A stretch of DNA of 25,864 bases from a virus, in the IMG/VR virus record IMGVR_UViG_3300027985_001934, positions 1 through 25,864 of that record; one strand, written 5' to 3'. The notes beneath the pieces were generated by a model. That model had not been told where the DNA came from. It worked only from the letters and a program-made list of their open reading frames with translations, and made no database searches. Every line of letters begins with the position of its first letter. Positions within the stretch are counted from its first letter, which is position 1. The position numbers were made by a program, and so were the translations under genes. This document shows, one piece after another, positions 17,365 to 25,356 of the stretch.

Positions 17365-17685
17365 TCACATCTGCGCCCAAATCTGTTTATCATTAGATTT
17401 TTCTTTTGTGGTGCGTATTATTTGCAACACTGCTGTGTTTCCCATAAGATACTCTTTAATATCAACGGGGAGGTCGTTACGCTCCTTTGCTGCTAAATCA
17501 AAAAGTATATTTCTAATGTCGGGATTATCGTCAAGTTTTAGTTCTTGAATTATTTTTTCAAGCAACTCCTTCTCGGGTGGTTTATTATTACCTTTTTCAA
17601 TATCGCTAATGTAGGTCGGTGTTTTGCCTAATGTTTTTGCAAGTTCTCGAATGGAAATACCGTTTGCTTTTCTTACTGCCCTCAT
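17365..17685 (-). CDS. XRE-family HTH regulator of the R-M operon
   Basis: A 106-residue protein with an N-terminal Cro/C1-type helix-turn-helix at about residues 10-35 (ISIRELAKTLGKTPTYISDIEKG). The C-terminal half is helical and may dimerise. It is the first full gene of the R-M operon, 24 bases before hsdM, so it probably controls timing of restriction after entry into a new host. ATG 17685 is the only standard start in frame before the stop upstream, but no good ribosome binding site is near. Its ATG overlaps the TGA of a short upstream frame (ATGA), so it may be translated by coupling. Compared with relatives the N-terminus is a few residues short. A perfect palindrome upstream of the promoter is a candidate binding site. 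Confidence 0.88.
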   Translation of the reverse strand: MRAVRKANGISIRELAKTLGKTPTYISDIEKGNNKPPEKELLEKIIQELKLDDNPDIRNILFDLAAKERNDLPVDIKEYLMGNTAVLQIIRTTKEKSNDKQIWAQM

Positions 17686-17771
17686 AAACTTGCAAATATA
17701 AACTCATCGCTCTCAGGATAAATTAAAATCTCATCTTTAATTAAGCCTCTATCCACTTTCTCTTTCGGCAA
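17682..17771 (-). CDS. Possible 29-codon leader peptide coupled to the xre gene
   Basis: On the - strand a TTG at 17771, with AGGTAG a few bases upstream, opens a 29-residue frame (a GTG at 17756 is an alternative start). Its TGA overlaps the ATG of the xre gene as ATGA. The sequence is acidic and aromatic near the end (PESDEFIFASL). It lies between the near-consensus promoter and xre. Function is unknown; it may exist only to deliver ribosomes to the next gene, which lacks its own good binding site. Confidence 0.35.
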   Translation of the reverse strand: MPKEKVDRGLIKDEILIYPESDEFIFASL

Positions 17772-17811
17772 GAAAACTACCTACATAAATAAGTTAGTCA
17801 GCAAATATAAT

Positions 17812-17841
17812 ATTATAACATATTTAAAAGCTTAGTGTCAA
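17812..17841 (-). promoter_or_regulatory. Near-consensus promoter of the R-M operon
   Basis: On the - strand TTGACA (17841-17836) and TATAAT (17817-17812) are separated by 18 bases, and TG sits one base ahead of the -10 element (extended -10). Both hexamers match consensus exactly. It drives leader, xre, hsdM, hsdS, FRG gene and hsdR. Such strength without control would be costly, which supports repression by the XRE protein. Confidence 0.88.
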
Positions 17842-17862
17842 AAAACAATTTATGACGTTTTG

Positions 17863-17880
17863 TAAGTAATTAATTACTTA
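17863..17880. promoter_or_regulatory. 18-bp perfect palindrome upstream of the R-M promoter
   Basis: TAAGTAATTAATTACTTA is a perfect inverted repeat centred between 17871 and 17872, about 22 bases upstream of the -35 element. It is a candidate operator for the XRE regulator, or an upstream activating site given its position. AT-rich palindromes can arise by chance, so this is only a candidate. Confidence 0.45.
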
Positions 17881-17968
17881 ATTTCAGCTTTGCATATAAA
17901 ACAAATAATCTGCATTCTCATCATGTGTTTCTATTAAAAAGCTGGCTGGGCGAAATCTGTAAGTTACA

Positions 17969-18220
17969 TTAAATCATTACTGATTTTTTGTTTTTCATAC
18001 AGACAATATAAATATTTCCCACGCAGTGAGCGAGAATCATTACAAAATCAGATATACTTTCACACGCACTGCTACACATATTTTTAGGCTTTTGACACTC
18101 ATTAGCGATAAACGTCAGCTCGACCCTCATCTTCCAAGGATGATTTATAGGATTTTCATACCTAACAATTAAGTCATCATACCGAGCTATTTTAATTAAG
18201 GTTGTTATAACATTTTTCAT
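17969..18220 (-). CDS. Small hypothetical protein downstream of the SIR2-Argonaute gene
   Basis: An 83-residue frame starting at ATG 18220 with AGGAAA about ten bases upstream. It lies 87 bases after the SIR2-Argonaute stop, in the same direction. It contains six cysteines (for example NECQKPKNMCSSACES, about 39-54) and a hydrophobic segment near 58-73 (FVMILAHCVGNIYIVC). I do not recognise it. Just past its stop another frame reads as protein-like for 29 residues (17884-17973), so it may be a shortened remnant of a longer gene. It could be a real small partner of the defence cassette or a decayed gene. Confidence 0.4.
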   Translation of the reverse strand: MKNVITTLIKIARYDDLIVRYENPINHPWKMRVELTFIANECQKPKNMCSSACESISDFVMILAHCVGNIYIVCMKNKKSVMI

Positions 18221-18307
18221 GTTTTATTTCCTAATATATTATTGCTATGATATGCCTTTATTTATTTAAACATAATTGGAAGCTTTTAAAAAATCTCGTA
18301 AATGCTT

Positions 18308-21300
18308 TTACATAAAAAAACGATAATCATAAATAGATCCTTCATATTGCGATAGTAGGCATCCAATACGAGCTATTTCATTGGAGGATTCTATTGTACA
18401 AGGCAACTTAGAGTAAAGACCGAAGCTGTTCCAATTCATTTTGGATAGTCCTAAAATTTCAGTTGCAATTTGTGCCATATTTCCCAAACCGTAATGTTTG
18501 ACGATCTTTAGCGGAAGCGGAATGGTCTTTCCGCCTTGAATGTACTTAAATTTAGGATTTTTTATTGACGGTGCGATACCATGAGTATACAAAAGCATAG
18601 TATTTTCATTCAATGGAAAACATAATCCCCGTCGAACTGGATATCCATCTATACTAAATTCCTTAGAAAATTCAAAACATCGAATATCGTCCTCATAATT
18701 GATTTCTAATAGTTCAATATCAATAATCCCTGCGGATGAAAGGCACTTCACAAGCCCGTCAACTTCCTCTTTTCTAAATGGAGTTCGTTTATGAATTACC
18801 ACTCTCTTTGGGAGTTCAGTAAAAGACTTATAAAACAATTCCTTTATATTAAGACCAAGCTTATACGCTTCATTTTCTGTCAAAAAAGGGTTCTTCCTGT
18901 GGTCTAAAACAACATCATTGAGCTTCGAAAGCTTATACTTTAATCCTTGCCCGTCTGCGGAATATATGTGACTACATCCCACGACTACATCAGTTCCCAT
19001 ATCAGATTTATTTATGCTGTAGCCAATTCCAGCAAAAGCAGTGTCTTGACGCAAACCAGAAATCACCCATGGTATGCGACAAGATTTCACATATATCGCA
19101 AGGGATAGTGCCCACATTATTTGGCAACGCATATTACTTTCAAGTGTTTTCTCTCTGATAAATTGCGTTGCAATATTCTTTTGAACAGCGTATGCTTTAA
19201 TAAAGTTGTGTAAATCATAGTTTTCAAATTTATCTGAAAATGATGTTAACCATTCAAAATCTTTGGGTATGTAGATAAGAATAACATCGGTTTGAAGTAA
19301 ACTTAATTTATCTATCTGGTGTATGATGGTTTCTCCAAATTCTCTTGCCGCTGCTTTTATGTCAGATTCACTTGGATCATTCATATTCACCCACTGCGGT
19401 GAAGTAGCAAGAGGGATATTTAATCCTACGTTAAAGGCATCGTAAAAGCCCGGAAATGGTAAGACGTACTCTATGTTATACTTCACTTCGGAATGCTGAT
19501 TATTAAGTTCGCTCAAGAAAGCATAAAACTTAGTTGAATCGTTCTGAGGACAAATGACACCTATGTTAATAGATGATCGCAACACCTTACTATTTAAATT
19601 GAAGTCGTAGGGGCTGTTTTGCAATAGTCCTCTCATAGGGTGAAAATCATTAACCCTTTTATTTTGGTGTGGATTAAAGAAAGTTAGTTCTGGATCACGA
19701 CATTCAATTCCGTTCATGATTACTCGCCTGGAATCAATTGAGTCAGGTAAATTTAATTGATAACCACTTAAATTATTTCTTATTCCAATTAAAGCACTAT
19801 TCGAACCAATAGTAAAAGGGAAATTGTCTTTGCTTGTAGCCGGGAAATATGCTTTCACTGTGTTGCTACCTATAATAGTATTTTTCCATTTATCTATATA
19901 ATTGTTAATACATAAATTTGGCTTGCTACCATTAATCCTTACTGAAAAAGCGTCTGCAAATAATTTTATAACCGATTTTGTATATCTATCCGAATCTCTA
20001 AAATGGTATGCAGGAACAAAAGATAAGTATGTATATTTGCAGTCAAATTTCAAAGAAAGTCGAACACCAAAATAAGCATGAATTGGAGAGTTTTCTATTT
20101 GATAAAAGAATTCATTCTTTGAGTCTTTTGTATCCCAGATTTTATCCTTAGAAAACGATAATCCGCTTTTGTCAGCTAATATTCTTGTTACCGCTCTGAG
20201 TAATAATTCTCTAAAAGTCCCATTGCTTAATACAAGCTCTCTGGAAAATGGTGCGACATCGATGCTGCCCATCAGTCGCTTGGAACACACTTCAGCTATT
20301 TTTTCTTTTTCACCCCAAGCATATACTAAATCCTTAAAAGGTACCGCAATTATATTATGTTCAGATAGTGACTTGCACACGTTCCATGACTTTTCATCAG
20401 AAGTGTAGCTCAATTTGAATTGGTAGCAGGTAGAAGGAAAGTTGATTGGGTATAAATTAGATTTAACAATCTTTTTCAATATACCGTCTGATTGTTGAAA
20501 TGGTGTTGAAGTAAAATCTGTGTGATTTCCCAATGTATTCAAAAGGGAATCTATTCTATTGAGAAAAGGAGCATTGTCACTCATGCAGTGGCGTGATAAC
20601 AACAGCATAGTTTTGTCAAATCCATCCGTGGGAATATAAAATCCTTGCCTTCCGTTGGCGACCATAGAATTTAACAAATCCTGAACAGAAGAAGAACAGT
20701 CTGCTCCATATCCACACCAATATAGTCTGCCTGCTCCAGGCTGAGAATAAGCATCTTTTAGTGCTTTCATTAGAGATTTGTCACGCCCACTATATCCGAT
20801 AACGATTAGATTTCTCTTTGCAAGCTCATGTTGCAATGCTTTTATCAGAACATCGCTTTGTGAATCAAGTTCAGCGGTAGTGTTTTTTAATGGTCCATAT
20901 TTGTAATCGCCATGAAGGGATACGCAAAGTAACTCCTTGTCTACATCGGATCTGTAAATACGTTCCTGTGATTCCAATGTAACTTCCACAGGTGTCAAGC
21001 TGTATTGATGTGCCGCCTTTAGAGATAAACCATCGAAATTAGTTGTCCAGATGCTTTTTATCCAACCAATCTCAGCAAGCATGGCCGCCAAGTGGTACCC
21101 TAAACTTGGGCTCTTGTTTTCAGTTAAATGTTGAAAATATTTTCTTCTGTCATCATTAATAGGGAACGCTTTTTCAGCGAAAAAAGAATACTCTTCATCG
21201 GAATTTTCCAGGGGGTAAACCCTTTGTGAATTTAACCAGTTTTGAATCGCAATGCGGACGTTGTCAATCTTTATGTTCTTAAATGAATCTGCTGATATAG

Positions 21301-21463
21301 GATTTTGAGAAGTAAATATTTCATGCTTCCAATCCCAGATACAATCAGAAGCAGAAGGTACTCCCGACTCCACAGAAGCTCCTGCACCTAAAAGCAGCGA
21401 GTGCGTCGTATCCTTATTTTGTTTAAGTGAACGAATAAACTCGTCAAATTTTAGTGTTTGCAT
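18308..21463 (-). CDS. Single-chain SIR2-APAZ-MID-PIWI short prokaryotic Argonaute
   Basis: A 1051-residue fusion. The N-terminal SIR2 domain shows LLLGAGASVESGVP (23-36), TTNFDGL (140-146), VSLHGDY (181-187, probable catalytic H184 with N142) and VIGYSGRD (221-228), so NAD hydrolysis is likely. The APAZ-like middle spans about 330-590. The MID-PIWI part begins near PELTFFNP (591-598) and HPMRGLL (608-614). MID carries Y758, K762, Q767 and K793, which match the 5'-end pocket pattern. PIWI runs from about 800 to the end. The first PIWI catalytic Asp position reads AGIGYS (811-816) and the usual HRDG reads HKRT (891-894), so slicing is unlikely. Known SIR2-APAZ/short Argonaute systems use a guide to sense invading DNA and then deplete NAD+. 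Here both parts are one chain. ATG 21463 has AAAGGAG at the usual distance. Confidence 0.9.
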   Translation of the reverse strand: MQTLKFDEFIRSLKQNKDTTHSLLLGAGASVESGVPSASDCIWDWKHEIFTSQNPISADSFKNIKIDNVRIAIQNWLNSQRVYPLENSDEEYSFFAEKAFPINDDRRKYFQHLTENKSPSLGYHLAAMLAEIGWIKSIWTTNFDGLSLKAAHQYSLTPVEVTLESQERIYRSDVDKELLCVSLHGDYKYGPLKNTTAELDSQSDVLIKALQHELAKRNLIVIGYSGRDKSLMKALKDAYSQPGAGRLYWCGYGADCSSSVQDLLNSMVANGRQGFYIPTDGFDKTMLLLSRHCMSDNAPFLNRIDSLLNTLGNHTDFTSTPFQQSDGILKKIVKSNLYPINFPSTCYQFKLSYTSDEKSWNVCKSLSEHNIIAVPFKDLVYAWGEKEKIAEVCSKRLMGSIDVAPFSRELVLSNGTFRELLLRAVTRILADKSGLSFSKDKIWDTKDSKNEFFYQIENSPIHAYFGVRLSLKFDCKYTYLSFVPAYHFRDSDRYTKSVIKLFADAFSVRINGSKPNLCINNYIDKWKNTIIGSNTVKAYFPATSKDNFPFTIGSNSALIGIRNNLSGYQLNLPDSIDSRRVIMNGIECRDPELTFFNPHQNKRVNDFHPMRGLLQNSPYDFNLNSKVLRSSINIGVICPQNDSTKFYAFLSELNNQHSEVKYNIEYVLPFPGFYDAFNVGLNIPLATSPQWVNMNDPSESDIKAAAREFGETIIHQIDKLSLLQTDVILIYIPKDFEWLTSFSDKFENYDLHNFIKAYAVQKNIATQFIREKTLESNMRCQIMWALSLAIYVKSCRIPWVISGLRQDTAFAGIGYSINKSDMGTDVVVGCSHIYSADGQGLKYKLSKLNDVVLDHRKNPFLTENEAYKLGLNIKELFYKSFTELPKRVVIHKRTPFRKEEVDGLVKCLSSAGIIDIELLEINYEDDIRCFEFSKEFSIDGYPVRRGLCFPLNENTMLLYTHGIAPSIKNPKFKYIQGGKTIPLPLKIVKHYGLGNMAQIATEILGLSKMNWNSFGLYSKLPCTIESSNEIARIGCLLSQYEGSIYDYRFFM

Positions 21464-21814
21464 AATGAACTCCTTTTCAAATTAATTTTTGTTCCTTTTG
21501 TTTATTAAAATTCAGACATCTTCTAAATATATTGCAATGTGCTATTAATAACATATATCCAACTTTCCATTATGGTATTAATATAAGTACTACTGAACTG
21601 CGCATTGGTACAATAAAAGTACAAGGATCTAACCATATGCATAGGTTGAAAACTTGTGCTCATTTTATTACAATAAGTGGAGCAATAGTCTAGCATAACT
21701 TCGCATAGATTTCGCATCCGATTTTTGTAAGGATCTCACAATTTGCAATTAAAACTTCGTGATTTAACACATTCAAAATTATGCTAAGAAGCTCACTAGA
21801 TACAGGAACTTTAT
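21464..21814 (-). other. Gap of about 350 bases between the 129-residue gene and SIR2-Argonaute
   Basis: No convincing gene, terminator or consensus promoter is seen. On the - strand two frames read as weakly protein-like: 44 codons directly after the 129-residue gene in a shifted frame (21824-21690), and a 64-codon frame (21717-21523) with no ribosome binding site. The ribosome binding site of SIR2-Argonaute lies at the right-hand start of the gene. The stretch may be a long leader, a non-coding RNA, or remains of a gene. Confidence 0.4.
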
Positions 21815-22204
21815 CTATTGAGAACTATCAATTTTTAGCTTTATTTTTTGCCAGCATAGTTCTTTAATTTCGCTGTTCCTAATTCTCCTATTCTTTTTAG
21901 GCTCGTTTTCTACTATCTTTTCAGCCAATTTCTTTAAATCTTGCGGAGAAACCGCATTTGAAATCTCTGCCATCCAAAAAAGTAGCTCTCCGCATGGCGT
22001 AAAAGGATATGCTTTGTTTTCTTCTTTTTCTAAACAGTAACTCATAATATGCTGCCATTGGCTTGGGATATCACCAGATTTTACATTTGATAAATAACCT
22101 GTTCCATAACGCTGATGAAATCCCCCTTTTATTAAATATGTCGTAATCTCACAGGGGCTGTTTTCTTTGCTTTCATAAAAACTCTTTACTTGTCCAAACG
22201 TCAT
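21815..22204 (-). CDS. Hypothetical 129-residue protein leading the SIR2-Argonaute unit
   Basis: A soluble 129-residue protein with no signal peptide or membrane segment. It has an aromatic and Gly-rich centre (KGGFHQRYGTGYLSNV, about 26-41, then WQHIMSYCLEKEENK), a PCGELLFWMAEIS segment near 70-82, and a basic C-terminus (KNRRIRNSEIKELCWQKIKLK). I do not recognise the family and see no helix-turn-helix. ATG 22204 is preceded by AGGAGG at good spacing, and a good promoter lies about 125 bases upstream. It is the first gene of the right-hand defence unit, 351 bases ahead of SIR2-Argonaute in the same direction. It could be a regulator, an inhibitor of the NADase, or an unrelated defence gene. 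Its stop may be premature, since a coding-like frame continues past it. Confidence 0.75.
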   Translation of the reverse strand: MTFGQVKSFYESKENSPCEITTYLIKGGFHQRYGTGYLSNVKSGDIPSQWQHIMSYCLEKEENKAYPFTPCGELLFWMAEISNAVSPQDLKKLAEKIVENEPKKNRRIRNSEIKELCWQKIKLKIDSSQ

Positions 22205-22228
22205 TTTTACCTCCTAATTTCTGATTTG

Positions 22229-22286
22229 TGATCTGCAAATTAAAAAGCAGATCATCTGTTAATAAAACAATTATTTATAGCAGATC
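22229..22286 (-). promoter_or_regulatory. Hairpin and repeated GCAGATC motif in the 129-residue gene leader
   Basis: TGATCTGC (22229-22236) and GCAGATCA (22247-22254) are perfect 8-bp inverted arms with a 10-base loop, and GCAGATC recurs at 22280-22286. All lie between the promoter and the ribosome binding site of the 129-residue gene. They may form a leader hairpin close to the ribosome binding site or be operator sites for a regulator. Confidence 0.45.
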
Positions 22287-22329
22287 TAAATGCTTATTAT
22301 CTTCAAATTCCGACATTTTCTACTATTTC

Positions 22330-22358
22330 ATTTTACTACTTATTACACAAATAGTCAA
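22330..22358 (-). promoter_or_regulatory. Promoter of the SIR2-Argonaute unit
   Basis: On the - strand TTGACT (22358-22353) and TAAAAT (22335-22330) are 17 bases apart, about 125 bases upstream of ATG 22204. It marks the right end of the leftward defence cassette; rightward phage DNA resumes with the large terminase at 22472. Confidence 0.75.
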
Positions 22359-22471
22359 ATATTTCCCGCAAAAAAATTGGACAATTTCTATTACATTTTT
22401 ATTGCACATATAATTTAATAGCCTACCGGGGCTCTGTAAGAACTTCGGTTTTATTCGTCGGAGGTGGCTAT

Positions 22472-24107
22472 GTGGAAGAAATTCGGAGCATAAAAAATTA
22501 CAAACCCTCTCATTTTAAAGCGGAGGGTTCAATATATAAGTCACGCTTTGCGGACTCAGCGGTGTTTTTTGTCAACAATCTGCGTCATACCAAGGGCCGC
22601 TGGTACGGCGAGCCGTTTGAGCTTATTGACTGGCAGGAGCAGATTATTCGCGACCTGTTTGGTATCGTGCGTCGATATGACGAGTGCCGTCAATTCCGTA
22701 CCGCATATGTTGAAATCCCCAAAAAGCAGGGTAAATCAGAGCTTGCGGCGGCGGTAGCACTTCTACTTACTTGTACGGATGCGGAGCGTGGTGGGGAAAT
22801 TTATGGTTGTGCGTCAGACCGCAGTCAGGCAAGTATTGTTTTTGATGTGGCTGTACATATGATTGATCAGTTTCCGGCATTTAAAAAGTTTATAAACCTG
22901 AATATTGCGCAAAAGCGTATGACCTTCACGCCCCTTGACAGCTTTTATCAGGTGCTTTCTGCGGATGCTTACACAAAGCATGGTTTAAATGCTCATGGCG
23001 TAATTTTTGATGAACTGCACGCTTTGCCGGACAGACGGCTTTTCGACGTTATGACCAAGGGGTCAGGTGATGCCAGAGAACAGCCACTTCATTTTATTAT
23101 AACAACAGCCGGTGTGGACAGAAATTCTATCTGTTGGGAAATGCATCAAAAAGCCGAGGATGTTCTTCTGGGTAGAAAAATTGATCCAACCTTTTACCCT
23201 GTTATATACTCTGCCGCTGATGATGACGACTGGACTTCTGAGGAAGTCTGGCGCAAAGTCAACCCATCTCTTGGAATAACCGTTACTATGGAAACTATGC
23301 GAAATTCTTATGAAGATGCTAAACTGAACCCTATAAATGAGAATATCTTTCGCCAGTTGCGCCTTAAAACAATCGGTGCGTTGGATGAATATGGAGAAAT
23401 GGGACAGCTGTGCCTTTAGATTTGACACAAAACTTCTTGAAAGCAGAGCGTGCTACGGTGGCTTGGATTTATCCAGCACTACGGATATTACAGCATTTGT
23501 ACTAGTATTTCCGCCGGAGGACGAGGAAGATAAATATATCGTTTTGCCATTTTTCTGGATACCCGACGAATGCCTTGAAACAAGAGTGCGTCGCGACCAT
23601 GTTCCTTATGATATGTGGAAAGCGCAAGGCTTTCTTAACACTACAGAGGGCGACGTAATTCATTATTCATTTGTGGAAAAACATATCGAGGAGCTTGGCA
23701 AAAAATATAACATCAAAGAAATAGCTTTTGACCGATGGGGCGCTTGGGAAATGACTCAGAACCTTGAAAATGCTGGGTTTACTGTCGTTCCATTTGGTCA
23801 GGGGTATAAGGATATGAGCCCGGCGACAAAAGAACTAATGCGTCTGATACTGGAGAAAAAAATCGCACATGCTGGCAATCCTCCTCTGCGCTGGATGGTG
23901 GACAATTTATATGTAAGCGCCGATGCGGCTGGGAATATCAAGCCAAATAAGCAAAAGGCAACGGAGCGTATCGACGGTGCTGTGGCGACAATTATGGCGC
24001 TTGACCGTGCAATTGTTCATGAAGATCACGAGAGCATATATGATAAGCGCGGAATGATGGTTCTCGATCCAAATCACCCGGATGGCTATTATTACGGTAA
24101 CAAGTGA
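22472..24107 (+). pseudogene. terL: Terminase large subunit, frameshifted
   Basis: The first part (22472-23419, 315 residues) starts at GTG with GGAGG (22460-22464) seven bases upstream. It carries the ATPase: PKKQGKS (83-89, Walker A type) and GVIFDE (176-181, Walker B). The frame then breaks at about 23364-23372. The intact sequence should run from RQLRL into KQSVRWMNMEKW; here the original frame drifts into unrelated residues and stops at 23419. The second part continues in another frame to 24107 with the nuclease domain: GGLDLSSTTD, AFDRWGA and IDGAVATIMALDRA, holding the acidic residues that cut DNA. The gap fits loss of about four residues plus a frame change, roughly 11 bases. Family members keep both domains in one chain to pump and cut DNA into the prohead. 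As written, ATPase and nuclease are separated. Confidence 0.9.
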
Positions 24108-24117
24108 GGTGGCTGAA

Positions 24118-25356
24118 ATGGGACTATTTTTTAATAAAAAGCCAAAAACTACAGACAGCCTATCCACCAGCCGAAGTATTTTCTGGGGTGGCTCAACCTC
24201 CGGTACATATGTAAATGAAACTACCGCTTTGCAAACAGCGGCGGTTTCTTCCTGTGTAAGGGTAATTTCGGAGGCGATTGCCTGTCTGCCTCTTCAAGTT
24301 TACCGATATGACCAAAACGGCTCCAGAATCATTCCGGAGCATTACCTATATAATCTTTTACATAATGCCCCGAACGCTGAAATGACCAGCTTTGTGTTTC
24401 GTGAAACCCTCATGAGTCATCTACTTTTATGGGGCAATGCCTACGCGCAGATTATCCGTGACGGTGGAGGTCGGGTGCGGGCGCTGTATCCTTTACTTCC
24501 AAGTAAAATGGATGTTTGTCGAAATGAAAATGGACAGATTTATTACACCTATTGGCGTGACAGAGACGAAAGTCGTCCTAATGAAAAAAGTGGCGGAGTG
24601 GTTCTTGCAAAAGAAGATGTTTTGCACATTCCGGGACTGAGCTATGACGGGCTGGTGGGATATTCCCCGATTGCTCTTGCCAAAAATGCAGTAGGAATGG
24701 CTATTGCCACTGAAGAATATGGCGCAAGCTTTTTTGCAAATGGTGCAAATCCCGGCGGTATTTTAGAACACCCCGGAACAATTAATAATCCAGGGAATAT
24801 CAGAGATTCATGGGAAGCGATTTACAAGGGTGCTAAAAATTCCGGCAAGGTCGCTGTTTTGGAGGACGGACTAAAATTTCATCAGATAAGTATTCCGCCA
24901 GAACAGGCGCAATTTTTAGAAACACGCAAATTTCAGCTGAACGAAATCGCCCGAATTTTCCGTATTCCGCCACACATGATTGGTGATTTAGAAAAGAGTA
25001 GCTTTTCCAACATAGAACAGCAATCCCTGGAATTTGTGAAATACACACTTGACCCTTGGGTGGTGCGCTGGGAGCAGTCTATGCAACAAGCTCTTATACT
25101 GCCTTCTGAAAAAGAAGCTGTATTTATTAAATTTAATCTTGACGGTCTGCTTCGGGGCGACTATGAAACCCGCATGAAAGGCTATGCAATCGGCATACAA
25201 AATGGATTTTTGAGCCCTAACGATATCCGCAGGCTTGAAAATCTCAACGAAATTCCTGATGAACAGGGCGGCAACAATTATATGGTCAACGGAAATATGG
25301 TAAAGCTTGCTGATGTCGGTGCGGCATACGGTAAAAACGGAGGCGATAAGGTATGA
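24118..25356 (+). CDS. Phage portal protein, HK97 family
   Basis: A 412-residue portal. It opens MGLFFNKKPK, followed by TALQTAAVSSCVRVISEAIACLPLQVYR (about 36-63), NAYAQIIRDGGGRVRALYPL, HIPGLSYDGLVGYSPI and FRIPPHMIGDLEKSSFSNIEQQ (about 280-305), all hallmarks of the HK97-type portal family. Twelve copies form the ring through which DNA enters the capsid and to which the terminase docks. ATG 24118 has GAGGTGG overlapping the terminase stop; a longer in-frame start at 24082 lies inside the terminase gene and is unlikely. The stop overlaps the protease start as ATGA. The gene is intact, in contrast to both terminase genes. Confidence 0.95.
   Translation: MGLFFNKKPKTTDSLSTSRSIFWGGSTSGTYVNETTALQTAAVSSCVRVISEAIACLPLQVYRYDQNGSRIIPEHYLYNLLHNAPNAEMTSFVFRETLMSHLLLWGNAYAQIIRDGGGRVRALYPLLPSKMDVCRNENGQIYYTYWRDRDESRPNEKSGGVVLAKEDVLHIPGLSYDGLVGYSPIALAKNAVGMAIATEEYGASFFANGANPGGILEHPGTINNPGNIRDSWEAIYKGAKNSGKVAVLEDGLKFHQISIPPEQAQFLETRKFQLNEIARIFRIPPHMIGDLEKSSFSNIEQQSLEFVKYTLDPWVVRWEQSMQQALILPSEKEAVFIKFNLDGLLRGDYETRMKGYAIGIQNGFLSPNDIRRLENLNEIPDEQGGNNYMVNGNMVKLADVGAAYGKNGGDKV

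Noticed and set aside
21523-21717. 64-codon - strand frame in the gap upstream of SIR2-Argonaute
   Set aside because: No ribosome binding site, unusual Cys/Tyr/Ser-rich composition and no recognisable motif; mentioned only as part of the gap.
22387-22414. Possible + strand promoter for the large terminase (TATAAT at 22409-22414)
   Set aside because: The -10 is perfect, but no acceptable -35 lies 16-18 bases upstream, and the region is AT-rich enough for chance matches.
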